DNA of 64,000 nucleotides from Phycisphaerales bacterium (GTDB taxonomy: Bacteria > Planctomycetota > Phycisphaerae > Phycisphaerales > SM1A02). The stretch is taken from NCBI GenBank assembly GCA_030748455.1, contig JASMLY010000059.1, forward strand, positions 15,151 to 79,150, read 5' to 3'. The notes under the pieces are model-generated. The model was given only the letters and a program-made list of their open reading frames with translations. It was not told the DNA's origin and did not search any database. The position numbers and the translations under genes are program-made. Position 1 is the stretch's first letter, and the number at the start of each line of letters is the position of its first letter. This document shows positions 8,489 through 16,183 of this stretch, piece after piece.

Positions 8489-9202
8489 TCAGGGGTCAAC
8501 TTCCTCGTTATCGAGCAGGTCTGGTCTTCGCGACTTTGTTCGCGATTCCATTTGCTCTTGTCGCCACTGATCAACGGCCTTGTGGTCGCCGCTGAGTAGC
8601 ACATCTGGCACTTCCTTTCCTTCCCACACGCGGGGACGCGTGTAGTGGGGACAGTCGAGAAGGCGTGTGCCTTCGCTGCCCCGTTTTGAAAAGGAGTCTT
8701 GATCAGCAGAATCAGCATGACCAAGGACGCCTGGGAGAAGTCTGACGACTGCATCAACAAGAAGCAGGGCAGGGAGTTCTCCGCCGCTGAGTACATAATC
8801 TCCTGTACTCAGTTCGAGTGGATCGAGCGTTTCAATCACGCGTTCATCGATCCCCTCGTAGTGTCCCGCGATGAGAAGCAAATGCTTTTCACTCGCGAGT
8901 TGTTCGACCCGTTCTTGTTGTAACACTTCTCCTTGTGGGGTGAAGTGAATTCGAAGAGCGGGGTCGTTTGATTGTCGCTCAACTTCTTGCACTGCATCGT
9001 GCAATGGTTGGCACATGAGAACCATTCCAGGTCCTCCACCAAAGGGTCGATCATCAACCTTTCGGTGTTTGTTGTCGGCCCAAGCGCGAATGTCGTGAAC
9101 AATAATCTCGACATGACCTCCATCTTGTGCTCGTTTGATGATGCTCGTTGCAAGTGTTGCTTCAAGCATTTCTGGAAAGAGCGTAAGAATGTCGATCCGC
9201 AC
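8489..9202 (-). CDS. trmD: tRNA (guanine37-N1)-methyltransferase
   Basis: 237 residues, normal for TrmD. It begins MRIDILTLFPEML, and contains DDRPFGGGPGMVL and the trefoil-knot SAM-binding segments LLLIAGHYEGIDERV and STGDYVLSGGELPAL. It methylates N1 of G37 next to the anticodon, which prevents +1 frameshifting. It lies between rpsP and rplS; rimM, which normally sits between rpsP and trmD, is absent (only 15 bases separate the two genes). Confidence 0.97.
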   Translation of the reverse strand: MRIDILTLFPEMLEATLATSIIKRAQDGGHVEIIVHDIRAWADNKHRKVDDRPFGGGPGMVLMCQPLHDAVQEVERQSNDPALRIHFTPQGEVLQQERVEQLASEKHLLLIAGHYEGIDERVIETLDPLELSTGDYVLSGGELPALLLVDAVVRLLPGVLGHADSADQDSFSKRGSEGTRLLDCPHYTRPRVWEGKEVPDVLLSGDHKAVDQWRQEQMESRTKSRRPDLLDNEEVDP

Positions 9203-9217
9203 AACAGGACCCTAGGA

Positions 9218-9484
9218 TCAGCCGAGTTTCTTTCCGGGAGTCGGATCGATTTCGGCTCGTTTCAGCAAACTGGTCACTGTGCGTGATGGCTGCGCGCCAA
9301 CACTGAGCCAGTAATCGATTCGGTCTGCTTTGAAACAAATTTGCTTGTCTTCAGGTGCAACAGGGTCGAACCAACCAAGTTCTTCGATTACTCGACCATT
9401 ACGTGGTGCACGTTTATCCATTGCGTTGAGTCGGTAGAAGGGGCGATGTCGTCGTCCCATACGTTTAAGGCGTAATACCACCAT
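9218..9484 (-). CDS. rpsP: 30S ribosomal protein S16
   Basis: 88 residues starting MVVLRLKRMGRRHRPFYRL, a clear S16 N-terminus, followed by RNGRVIEELGWFDP and a region matching the conserved WLSVGAQPS.TV..LL segment. S16 is an assembly protein of the small subunit. It is the first gene of the rpsP-trmD-rplS operon; the 178 bases upstream to the site-2 protease gene show no gene and presumably hold the promoter. Confidence 0.97.
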   Translation of the reverse strand: MVVLRLKRMGRRHRPFYRLNAMDKRAPRNGRVIEELGWFDPVAPEDKQICFKADRIDYWLSVGAQPSRTVTSLLKRAEIDPTPGKKLG

Positions 9485-9662
9485 AGGGGCATTGTCTCCT
9501 TGTTTAGGCTTCGTTCGTTCGTGAGAACTGTGGACCGTTGAGCTCTGGTGTTAGACCGTCTAACCCAAGCCGTGCGAGCCACTTCGCGAAGCGATCATTC
9601 GAGCCACATAGTGTACCAAAGATATGCAACACAAGTTATTTTGAGCTCAAACACCCCTTTAT

Positions 9663-10325
9663 TTATGAAAAGAGCGATGCAACAAGTCCAGAATAGGCGG
9701 TGGCGATGTTGTTTGCCCAAAGAAAGGCCGCACTACCGGCGTTGGACATCACAAGCATGAGCATGAGAAACATGCCGACCATTGGTGCTTGGGGTTTGGA
9801 ATAGAGTTTGCCGATTTCTGGGAACAGGTTTGCGAGAATCGTTGAGCCATCAAGCGGTGGAATTGGTAACAAATTAAAGGCAAACAGCACAAAATTCAAA
9901 AACCCACCCGTAAATAGAAAAATCATCAGGTGGTGCATGTTCTCGTTTTCACCTGTTTGCGAAGCGAGAATCCCTAACGCAGTGAGTGTTACAAACGCCA
10001 AAGCTAGGTTCATGAAAGGCCCTGCAGCCGAAACCAAAATGCGCCCCCATTTCCCGTGTCTAAAACGGTAAGGGTTCACCGGCATCATGCCCCACGCAAG
10101 TCCAATGATGAAAAATACAGCAATAGAAGGAATGCCCATATGGACCACGGGATTTGCAGTCATGCGCCCAGTAACGCGAGGCGTATCATCACCTTCCCAA
10201 ATAGCAGCCCATCCATGAGCAAGTTCGTGCAAACTGATTGATGCGAGCACCCAAAAAATCCATGCGACGAGCTCAGTAGCTCTGCCTGCATTCCATAAGT
10301 CATGAACCCACCAACCTCCACTCAT
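9663..10325 (-). CDS. Site-2 protease (M50) family membrane metalloprotease
   Basis: 220 residues with several hydrophobic segments. The zinc-binding HELAH motif is in SISLHELAHGWAA near residue 34, and the third ligand region PIPPLDGSTIL near residue 153 has the LDG motif typical of M50. The Pro-rich segment FNLLPIPPLDG is also family-typical. It is the short, PDZ-less type often annotated as a peptidase M50 of unknown substrate. Such proteases cut within membranes, frequently to release transcription factors. An ECF sigma/anti-sigma pair is encoded divergently next to it, which is suggestive but not proof of a link. Confidence 0.88.
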   Translation of the reverse strand: MSGGWWVHDLWNAGRATELVAWIFWVLASISLHELAHGWAAIWEGDDTPRVTGRMTANPVVHMGIPSIAVFFIIGLAWGMMPVNPYRFRHGKWGRILVSAAGPFMNLALAFVTLTALGILASQTGENENMHHLMIFLFTGGFLNFVLFAFNLLPIPPLDGSTILANLFPEIGKLYSKPQAPMVGMFLMLMLVMSNAGSAAFLWANNIATAYSGLVASLFS

Positions 10326-10467
10326 TTTTTAGGTTCTTTCATTGCCTCTTGAATCTCCTCAATTGATGGGAGTTCCATAAAATCAACATCAACAGTTTGG
10401 CGAGATGTACAAGCAGAAGCCATAAGGAAAAGGTGGGTATCGTAGTACGAAGTAATTGCACTTGCAT
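10322..10467 (-). pseudogene. Possible frameshifted small lipoprotein
   Basis: One frame from ATG 10467 encodes a signal-like MQVQLLRTTIPTFSLWLLL; a different frame across the same bases encodes LMASACTSRQTVDVDF and then MELPSIEEIQEAMKEPKK, whose TGA overlaps the start of the M50 gene (ATGA). Joining the two with a -1 shift near the TTTT run gives a plausible short lipoprotein with an ASAC lipobox. Without a shift, the second frame could start at ATG 10423 as a 33-residue coupled peptide. It may be a real frameshift, a sequencing error or chance. Confidence 0.3.
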
Positions 10468-10493
10468 CTCATATACCATACGCTGCCTACCCA

Positions 10494-11099
10494 ATGTCTG
10501 CCGAACGTCAAAATCAATCTGACGAGTCCCTCCTCGCAGCCCATATCGAAGGGGACATGCACGCATTTCCTGCTCTGATGGAGCGGTACAAAAACGATTT
10601 ACTCCATTTTCTCATCCGATTTGTAGGCAAAAAAGCAGCCGCAGAAGACGTTTTTCAGGAAACTTTTCTCCAAGTTCACGTCTCTGCAGAGACTTTTGAC
10701 TCAACAAGGCGATTTAAACCGTGGCTTTTTACAATTGCAGCGAACAAAGGAAGGGACTGGCATCGTAAGCACTCTAAGCGGACAACGATGTCGTTGTCCC
10801 AAGATATAGGTGGCGAAGGTGAAGGAGCCCGATTCGTTGACCTTTTAGAGAGTGATCAGGAAATACCAGATGCGAGTATTATCGAATCGGAACAAGCAGC
10901 GCAAATCAGAGACGCTGTTGATGCGCTTCCAAATCACCTTCGAGAGATTTTATTGCTGAGTTATTTCCAACAAATGAGTTACGTCCAAATTTCTGAATCC
11001 CTGCAAATTCCCCTCGGTACCGTAAAGAGCCGGCTCCATTCCGCGGTCGCAGCGTTCAGTAAATCTTGGAAATCAGCCCAATCACAGGAGCAAGAATGA
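10494..11099 (+). CDS. ECF-type RNA polymerase sigma factor
   Basis: 201 residues. Region 2 spans about residues 25-95 (FPALMERYKNDLLHFL, then the 2.2/2.3 segment AAEDVFQETFLQV and RFKPWLFTIAANKGRDW). Region 4 near 140-190 (ALPNHLREILLLSYFQQMSY and IPLGTVKSRLHSAV) is a helix-turn-helix for the -35 element. It directs RNA polymerase to a small regulon, usually for envelope or stress functions. The stop overlaps the start of the next gene (ATGA), which encodes a membrane protein that is likely its anti-sigma factor. Confidence 0.93.
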   Translation: MSAERQNQSDESLLAAHIEGDMHAFPALMERYKNDLLHFLIRFVGKKAAAEDVFQETFLQVHVSAETFDSTRRFKPWLFTIAANKGRDWHRKHSKRTTMSLSQDIGGEGEGARFVDLLESDQEIPDASIIESEQAAQIRDAVDALPNHLREILLLSYFQQMSYVQISESLQIPLGTVKSRLHSAVAAFSKSWKSAQSQEQE

Positions 11100-11986
11100 C
11101 CGATCAGAGTGACCATCTCAATCTTTGTAAGGCAGACGCAGAAATGCTCGATCGTCTTGTCGATGTCGGTTTTGAAATCGACCAACTTGAAGGTCTCAGT
11201 GAAGAAGAACAATTGCGTGCAACCAACATTTTGAACATGTTTGGTTTGCTTGATCAGTATCCTGTTGAAGATGTAGATGACACACTGATCGATGTGACGC
11301 TTGCCCGAATCGATCAGTATGAACAGCGAAAACGAGAACGGATGCATATCCACACTGCTGACGTATCAGCAACAAGTCGTGGTTTTGCTTTTCGCATGCC
11401 TGATTTCATCAGCATTGCATGTATGGTTTTGATAGCAGCCTCGGTTGTGATCTGGCTTGGTCGCGGCACTCGAGCGCAATCAATGTCGATGCAATGTGCG
11501 AACAATATGGCAGCTGCTGGTATGGGTTTAGCAAATTGGGGTGCTGATCACAACGGTGCGATGCCAACGGAATCGGTCGATAAACTTGACAGCTTGTTTG
11601 CCGGTGTAGCACCAGAGCGGCTCGATCCAGCTCCACTGCTTGATGGGTACTGCGAAGCACACCATTTGAACTGTCCCGGGCACGATGGCGAACATCCAAC
11701 TGGGTTTAGTTACCAAACACAGCAACAACATGTTTGGGATGCGCTGAAACGGCATCGCCGTGTTTTTGTTGTGCTCAGTGACACCAATCCAATTCTTGAC
11801 GCAATCCTTGCTGGCAAGAAACACGATCCACTGACTCGATCACGAAACCACCTCGGAAACGGGCAAAACCAACTCCTCGATGATGGCTCCACCCTATCTC
11901 TCATGGGACCACCAGTTCTTGGTGGCGACAAAATCTGGGTTCTTGATGGCAAAAGCCGCAGGATCGACATTTTTCTGACGCATTAG
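11096..11986 (+). CDS. Membrane protein, probable anti-sigma factor with DUF1559-like outer domain
   Basis: 296 residues from ATG 11096, which overlaps the sigma stop; the longer open frame from 11066 lies inside the sigma gene. Residues 1-85 are acidic and helical and could bind the sigma factor. One transmembrane helix (ISIACMVLIAASVVIWLG) lies near residues 104-121. The outer part begins MQCANNMAAAGMGLANW, resembling the CxNNL...GLAL.N start of the planctomycete DUF1559/pseudopilin domain, and ends with NHLGNGQNQLLDDGS, comparable to its H-x-DG motif. No zinc-binding ZAS motif is seen. The anti-sigma role is inferred from position and topology. Confidence 0.65.
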   Translation: MTDQSDHLNLCKADAEMLDRLVDVGFEIDQLEGLSEEEQLRATNILNMFGLLDQYPVEDVDDTLIDVTLARIDQYEQRKRERMHIHTADVSATSRGFAFRMPDFISIACMVLIAASVVIWLGRGTRAQSMSMQCANNMAAAGMGLANWGADHNGAMPTESVDKLDSLFAGVAPERLDPAPLLDGYCEAHHLNCPGHDGEHPTGFSYQTQQQHVWDALKRHRRVFVVLSDTNPILDAILAGKKHDPLTRSRNHLGNGQNQLLDDGSTLSLMGPPVLGGDKIWVLDGKSRRIDIFLTH

Positions 11987-12012
11987 TGGGGATATCGAAT
12001 CTCTTTTTCTGC

Positions 12013-12018
12013 TACACT
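12013..12018 (+). promoter_or_regulatory. Possible extended -10 upstream of rpmI
   Basis: TACACT preceded by TGC forms a TGn-extended -10 about 27 bases before the rpmI start. No -35 match is seen at 17 bp. It fits the 58-base gap between the anti-sigma gene and rpmI. Confidence 0.3.
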
Positions 12019-12044
12019 ACGCGGCTCGAATTGGAGTTAAGAAA

Positions 12045-12278
12045 ATGTCTAAGTTAAAGCCAAATAAAGGTCTTAAAAAACGCGTCCGACTTACCGCAAA
12101 AGGTAAGGTGAAGGTGAGCCGTGCATTTGCAGGTCACCTCCGAAGCCACAAAGACGGAAAACTCATACGTTCATATCGCAAACGGAAGCTCGTTGGTAGT
12201 GCGGATCTTAAAAAAATCTCCGCAATGCTTTGTACTCGTTTGACTCGTGGAGACAAAAAGGCAGCAACAGCAGACTAA
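12045..12278 (+). CDS. rpmI: 50S ribosomal protein L35
   Basis: 77 residues, MSKLKPNKGLKKRVRLTAKG, then HLRSHKDGKLIRSYRKRKLV, matching the basic L35 core (K..KKR...T..GK...A...H.L..K). The start is supported by GGAG 8 bases upstream. It is slightly longer than usual (about 65) because of a C-terminal tail. It is followed by rplT; infC, which often precedes rpmI, is not present. Confidence 0.93.
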   Translation: MSKLKPNKGLKKRVRLTAKGKVKVSRAFAGHLRSHKDGKLIRSYRKRKLVGSADLKKISAMLCTRLTRGDKKAATAD

Positions 12279-12308
12279 AACAACGCAATGTTTGACGGGT
12301 TCAAGTGA

Positions 12309-12327
12309 TTGTGGCAGGTTGCCACAA
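12309..12327 (+). promoter_or_regulatory. Hairpin between rpmI and rplT
   Basis: TTGTGGCA pairs with TGCCACAA across a GGT triloop, about 20 bases upstream of the rplT Shine-Dalgarno. L20 autoregulates its operon in several bacteria by binding leader RNA, so a control role is reasonable, but the fold does not match a known L20 leader that I can recognise. It is followed by C, not U, so it is not a standard terminator. Confidence 0.4.
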
Positions 12328-12359
12328 CCCCCGATCAGGCTGAAAAAAGGAGGCAACAC

Positions 12360-12731
12360 ATGCCACGCGTACGAAAAGGTGCCGCACGAAACAAGGCACG
12401 AAAAAGAATTCTCCGCGAAGCTCGCGGATACTGGGGAACAAAATCACGTCACAAGCAACAGGCAAAAGTCGCGCTCACCCGCGCTGGTCAGTTTGCGTAC
12501 CGCGATCGCCGCGCTCGTCGTCGTGACTTCCGAAGAATTTGGATTACTCGGATTACTGCAGCATGCAGAATGCGCGATACTCGATACAGTCGTTTTATGA
12601 ATGGTCTTTCAAAAGCAGGAATTTTGCTGAATCGTAAAATGCTCAGCGAAATTGCAATTGACGATCCAAAAGCATTTGATGCGTTGGTCAAAGTTGCAGA
12701 AAAACACACGACCGCTCAAGCGAGTTCCTAA
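12360..12731 (+). CDS. rplT: 50S ribosomal protein L20
   Basis: 123 residues from ATG 12360, preceded by AAGGAGG (12346-12352). It has the L20 signature MPRVRKGAARNKARKRIL, ARGYWGTKSRHK, YRDRRARRRDFRRIWITRI and RYSRFMNGL. L20 is an early 23S assembly protein. The frame is open further upstream, but the SD and homology fix this start. Its TAA overlaps the likely beginning of the methyltransferase coding region. Confidence 0.97.
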   Translation: MPRVRKGAARNKARKRILREARGYWGTKSRHKQQAKVALTRAGQFAYRDRRARRRDFRRIWITRITAACRMRDTRYSRFMNGLSKAGILLNRKMLSEIAIDDPKAFDALVKVAEKHTTAQASS

Positions 12732-13345
12732 TTCGTTTTCTCTTCGAAGCAATTCGCCACTATCGCTCTACAGGTGCGATTGCTCCATCGTCTCGCTTTT
12801 TGGCAAGAACGATGGCGGAATCTATTCCAAGTTCAACTTCTAAGAGAGTGTTGGAGGTGGGGTGTGGCACCGGTGCGTTTACAAAAGAAATCCTCAAGAC
12901 TCTTACAGATGGTGATTCGTTTCATATCGTTGAGTTGAACAGTGATTTTTGTACGTTTGTTGATTTGAAGTTACTTGAACCATTTCGAAACCAAAACCCG
13001 AATATTACAGTCGAAGTACACAACGCTCCAATAGAAGAAGCAAATCTCGTAGGAGTGTTTGACGCGATCATTTGCGGCTTACCATTCAATAATTTTCCGG
13101 TCGATCTTGTCGAGCACCTCTTTGACGTGATGTTGTCGTATCTCAAACCGCAATGTGAACTCGCGTACTTTGAATATCTCGGGATGCGAGGATTGAAAAG
13201 AACTTTTGGATTTCCGGGGATTCGCAAAGAAACAAAGCAGCGCACAAAAAACATTGATGCTCGATACCAACAGTGCAAGGGCACGCAACAAACTGTTTGG
13301 CGAAACCTTCCATCGTGTCGTGTAGTACGATTACGACAATGTTGA
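12731..13345 (+). CDS. Phospholipid N-methyltransferase-like SAM methyltransferase
   Basis: A Rossmann SAM methyltransferase with motif I VLEVGCGTGAFT and the DAIICGLPFNNFP block typical of the PmtA-like phosphatidylethanolamine N-methyltransferase family. The first canonical start is TTG 12800, but the family's conserved N-terminus continues upstream in frame (IRHYRSTGAIAPSSRFLA). No ATG, GTG or TTG lies between the stop at 12677 and 12800. The coding start is therefore placed at ATT 12731, overlapping the rplT stop; this is uncertain. It would methylate a membrane lipid headgroup or a related substrate. Its stop overlaps the GNAT start. Confidence 0.7.
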   Translation: MRFLFEAIRHYRSTGAIAPSSRFLARTMAESIPSSTSKRVLEVGCGTGAFTKEILKTLTDGDSFHIVELNSDFCTFVDLKLLEPFRNQNPNITVEVHNAPIEEANLVGVFDAIICGLPFNNFPVDLVEHLFDVMLSYLKPQCELAYFEYLGMRGLKRTFGFPGIRKETKQRTKNIDARYQQCKGTQQTVWRNLPSCRVVRLRQC

Positions 13346-13749
13346 TCGAAGAAGTTACTGCACAAGATTGTTACAACTTGCGCGAATCAATTTTACGGCC
13401 AGGGCAACCAAAAGAAAACTGGACGTTTGAAGCAGACGACGATCCAAAAACAATTCATTTGGCTGCCAAACTCAATGGTACGATCGTTGGGATTGTTTCA
13501 CTGTTGCCCGAAGATAACAATGAGGTATTCAACCACCCTTGGAGACTGAGGGGGATGGCAGTTTTAGAAAAGTATCGTGGACAAGGTGTCGGGAAGAAGC
13601 TACTTCTCGAACTACTTAACAGGGTAGATGAAGGTATTTGGTGCACCGCTAGAAAGCATATTGCAGGTTTTTATTCAAAGAACGGGTTTGAAATCATTGG
13701 CGAAGAGTTCACGATGAACGACATGCCGCATGTGTATATGCGTACTTAG
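13339..13749 (+). CDS. GNAT-family N-acetyltransferase
   Basis: 136 residues from ATG 13339, overlapping the methyltransferase stop. The GNAT fold is visible as [20 protein letters not shown] (motif A, with the RGQGVG acetyl-CoA loop) and the terminal [19 protein letters not shown]. The small size and ElaA-like layout suggest acetylation of a small molecule or protein N-terminus; the substrate is unknown. Its last bases overlap the convergent prfB stop. Confidence 0.87.
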   Translation: MLIEEVTAQDCYNLRESILRPGQPKENWTFEADDDPKTIHLAAKLNGTIVGIVSLLPEDNNEVFNHPWRLRGMAVLEKYRGQGVGKKLLLELLNRVDEGIWCTARKHIAGFYSKNGFEIIGEEFTMNDMPHVYMRT

Positions 13750-14853
13750 CCCTTCGCAGAACGTCGTCGTTTCAACTCAGCATCAACGAAACCTTCGAGT
13801 GCTCCATCCAACACAGTTTGCGGGTTTCCAATTTCGTGTCCTGTGCGATGGTCTTTCACTCTGTTGTCGTATATGACGTAACTACGAATCTGTGTTCCCC
13901 AGCCTTGGTCTACAGCACCGCCGGTTGCTTGGTCGAGTTCCGCCTGTCTTCGCTCTTCTTCAAGTTGTTCTAACTTCGCTTGCAAAATGCGCATGGCCTG
14001 CTTGCGGTTTTGAAGTTGCGCTTTGTGTGTAGAACTTACAACCATAATGCCAGTAGGTTTATGCACAATTCGTACAGCAGAAGCAACTTTGTTGACGTTT
14101 TGACCACCCGGACCAGAAGAACGGGCGAACGTTGTGAATTCGATGTCCTTCTCGTCAATCTCGACATCTTGTTCATCAAATTCTGGAATGACATCGACAG
14201 TTGCAAAACTTGTTTGTCTTTTGCCCTGAGCGTTGAATGGGCTTACGCGTGCGAGACGGTGTGTTCCTCGTTCACAGCTCATATAGCCGTACGCCATCGG
14301 TCCCTTAATGCGATATGTCACTTCGCTGATGCCGACCTCAGTGCCATGGGTGGTGCTGACTTCTTCAACTTTGAAGTGCATATTTTCCCAGTAATTTTTG
14401 TACATTCGATCGAGCATGGACGCCCAGTCGTCCGCTTCTGTGCCTCCATCTCGAGATTGGATGGAGACAAAGCAGTTGCGGTGGTCGTGTTTTCCGTTGA
14501 GGAGTGATTGTGTCTCTACACGATCCATCCGATTTTGAAGTTGAAGGAGTTGGCCATCGACTTCTGCAAGTAGGTCAGCGTCGTCACCTTCTTTTGCAAG
14601 TTCAAACCCCACTTTCGTATCTTCGAACGATTCAATCACACCTTCTAAATCTTCCGTTTGGGCTTTGAGGACTTTATACGAGTCAATGGTTTTTTGAGCA
14701 GCTGTTTGGTCATCCCAAAAACCTGCTTCACCCATTTTTTGCTGCAAATCCTCTCTTTTTGTTACTTTTGCATCGAAGTCAAAGAGAATCACGGATCGTC
14801 AAAATCCGCGCCTCTAGGTCATCAATAACTGGTTGGTGCGCTTCAAAATGCAT
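13746..14853 (-). CDS. prfB: Peptide chain release factor 2 with programmed +1 frameshift
   Basis: The main frame encodes RF2: the SPF tripeptide ([15 protein letters not shown]), the GGQ catalytic loop ([17 protein letters not shown]) and the C-terminal [13 protein letters not shown]. The N-terminus lies in another frame from ATG 14853 ([20 protein letters not shown]...) to CTT TGA C, the classical RF2 autoregulatory site, after which a +1 shift gives [13 protein letters not shown]2 reads UGA and UAA, and low RF2 favours the shift. An in-frame ATG at 14862 is an alternative start. No obvious SD-like stimulator precedes the site. Confidence 0.93.
14778..14784 (-). promoter_or_regulatory. prfB +1 frameshift site CTTTGAC
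   Basis: On the minus strand CTT TGA C is in the zero frame of the N-terminal segment; shifting +1 on CTT converts UGA into GAC and joins the RF2 body. This is the same heptamer as in E. coli prfB. The three bases before CTT are TCT, and the AGGGGG element seen in E. coli is missing. Confidence 0.92.
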
Positions 14854-14897
14854 GAGGGGCATAGTATCAGAGAGTGGTTGGTTGTACTCTACTAAGC

Positions 14898-16130
14898 ATG
14901 CAAACTTCCACTATTCTTCCTGATATGAAATTATCAGATCGAGCCAATTCAATACCACCATCCATCACACTTGCAATTAGCGCGAAAGTCAAAGAACTGA
15001 AAGCTGCAGGCGAAGATGTCATAGCGTTTGGTGCAGGCGAACCAGACTTCGATACCCCTGAGAAAATATCGCAGGCAGCGATCGATTCTTTGCTTGCAGG
15101 TGCAACGCATTACATGCCGTCAGCGGGAACTCCCGATGCCCGTGAAGCAATTGCTCATAAGTTACGAACAGAAAATACTATTGAGTGCACAGAGAAAAAT
15201 ATCTCTATTAACGCAGGCGCAAAAATGTCGATCAATTTGGCGCTGATGTCAATTCTTGATAGTGGAAAAAATCAAGAAGTTGTTGTTCCAACTCCAGCGT
15301 GGGTGAGTTACAAACCAATGGTTGAACTTGCGGGAGGGACAATGATAGAAGTTCCTACAACGGTTGACACTGACTTCAAGTGTACCCCGCAAGAGATTGA
15401 AGCTGCAATTACACCTCATACAAAAGCCATCCTACTCAACACACCAAGCAATCCGTGCGGAACGATGTATTCACCAGACGAGTTGCGAGCAATTGCAACA
15501 ATGCTCGAACGTCATCCCAACATATATGTCATCAGCGATGAAATTTACGAACAACTCATTTACAGCAAGACGAAACATCTTTCACTTGGATCAATTCCAG
15601 AAATTTCGCACCAAGTGATTACGATCAACGGATTGTCAAAAGCGTACGCGATGACAGGGTGGCGAATCGGCTATGCGTGCGCCCCCGAAAATGTTGCAAA
15701 AGCGATGAACACGCTACAGAGTCAAATTAACACTTCGATTACGAGTTTTTGTTACGCAACGATTCCTGTTGCTCTTGAAATGAAAGAAGAAGTTGAAGAA
15801 ATGCGACAAGTGTTTGCAAAACGCGCCGCACTCATGTTTTCATTGATTCAAAAGTGGCCAAATACAGAATGCGCGCAGCCAACTGGTGCGTTTTACGCTT
15901 TTCCAAAAATTTCAAGTTACTTTGGAAAAACATCACCGGCAGGAACAACAATCGAAGATTCTGTTTCATTTGTGCAAGCATTACTAGACGAAACAGGTGT
16001 TGCAGTCGTTCCGGGTACAGACTTTGGCGGCTGCGGCCCAGATCATATTCGGCTGTCTTTCGCGTGCAGCGAAGAACTGATAGAGGTTGGCGTCAATAAA
16101 ATTTTCGACTGGCTCAGCTCTTTTGAATAA
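14898..16130 (+). CDS. Pyridoxal-phosphate aspartate aminotransferase, class I
   Basis: About 410 residues. The body begins MKLSDRANSIPPSITLAI, matching AspB-type enzymes; ATG 14898 and ATG 14925 are both possible starts, and neither has a clear SD. Motifs: GAGEPDFDTP, NTPSNPCGTMY, SDEIYE, and the PLP-lysine segment SKAYAMTGWRIGYA. It transfers the amino group between aspartate and 2-oxoglutarate. It is divergent from prfB with only about 40 bases between starts, so the promoters must overlap or be compact. Confidence 0.9.
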   Translation: MQTSTILPDMKLSDRANSIPPSITLAISAKVKELKAAGEDVIAFGAGEPDFDTPEKISQAAIDSLLAGATHYMPSAGTPDAREAIAHKLRTENTIECTEKNISINAGAKMSINLALMSILDSGKNQEVVVPTPAWVSYKPMVELAGGTMIEVPTTVDTDFKCTPQEIEAAITPHTKAILLNTPSNPCGTMYSPDELRAIATMLERHPNIYVISDEIYEQLIYSKTKHLSLGSIPEISHQVITINGLSKAYAMTGWRIGYACAPENVAKAMNTLQSQINTSITSFCYATIPVALEMKEEVEEMRQVFAKRAALMFSLIQKWPNTECAQPTGAFYAFPKISSYFGKTSPAGTTIEDSVSFVQALLDETGVAVVPGTDFGGCGPDHIRLSFACSEELIEVGVNKIFDWLSSFE

Positions 16131-16183
16131 ATTACCCCGCGGGTCGTATTGTGCTTCCCGATTTTATTCTGCTCTGAACCAAG

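Noticed and set aside
13980..14507. 175-residue plus-strand frame
   Set aside because: Antisense to prfB, which has clear GGQ and SPF motifs on the other strand.
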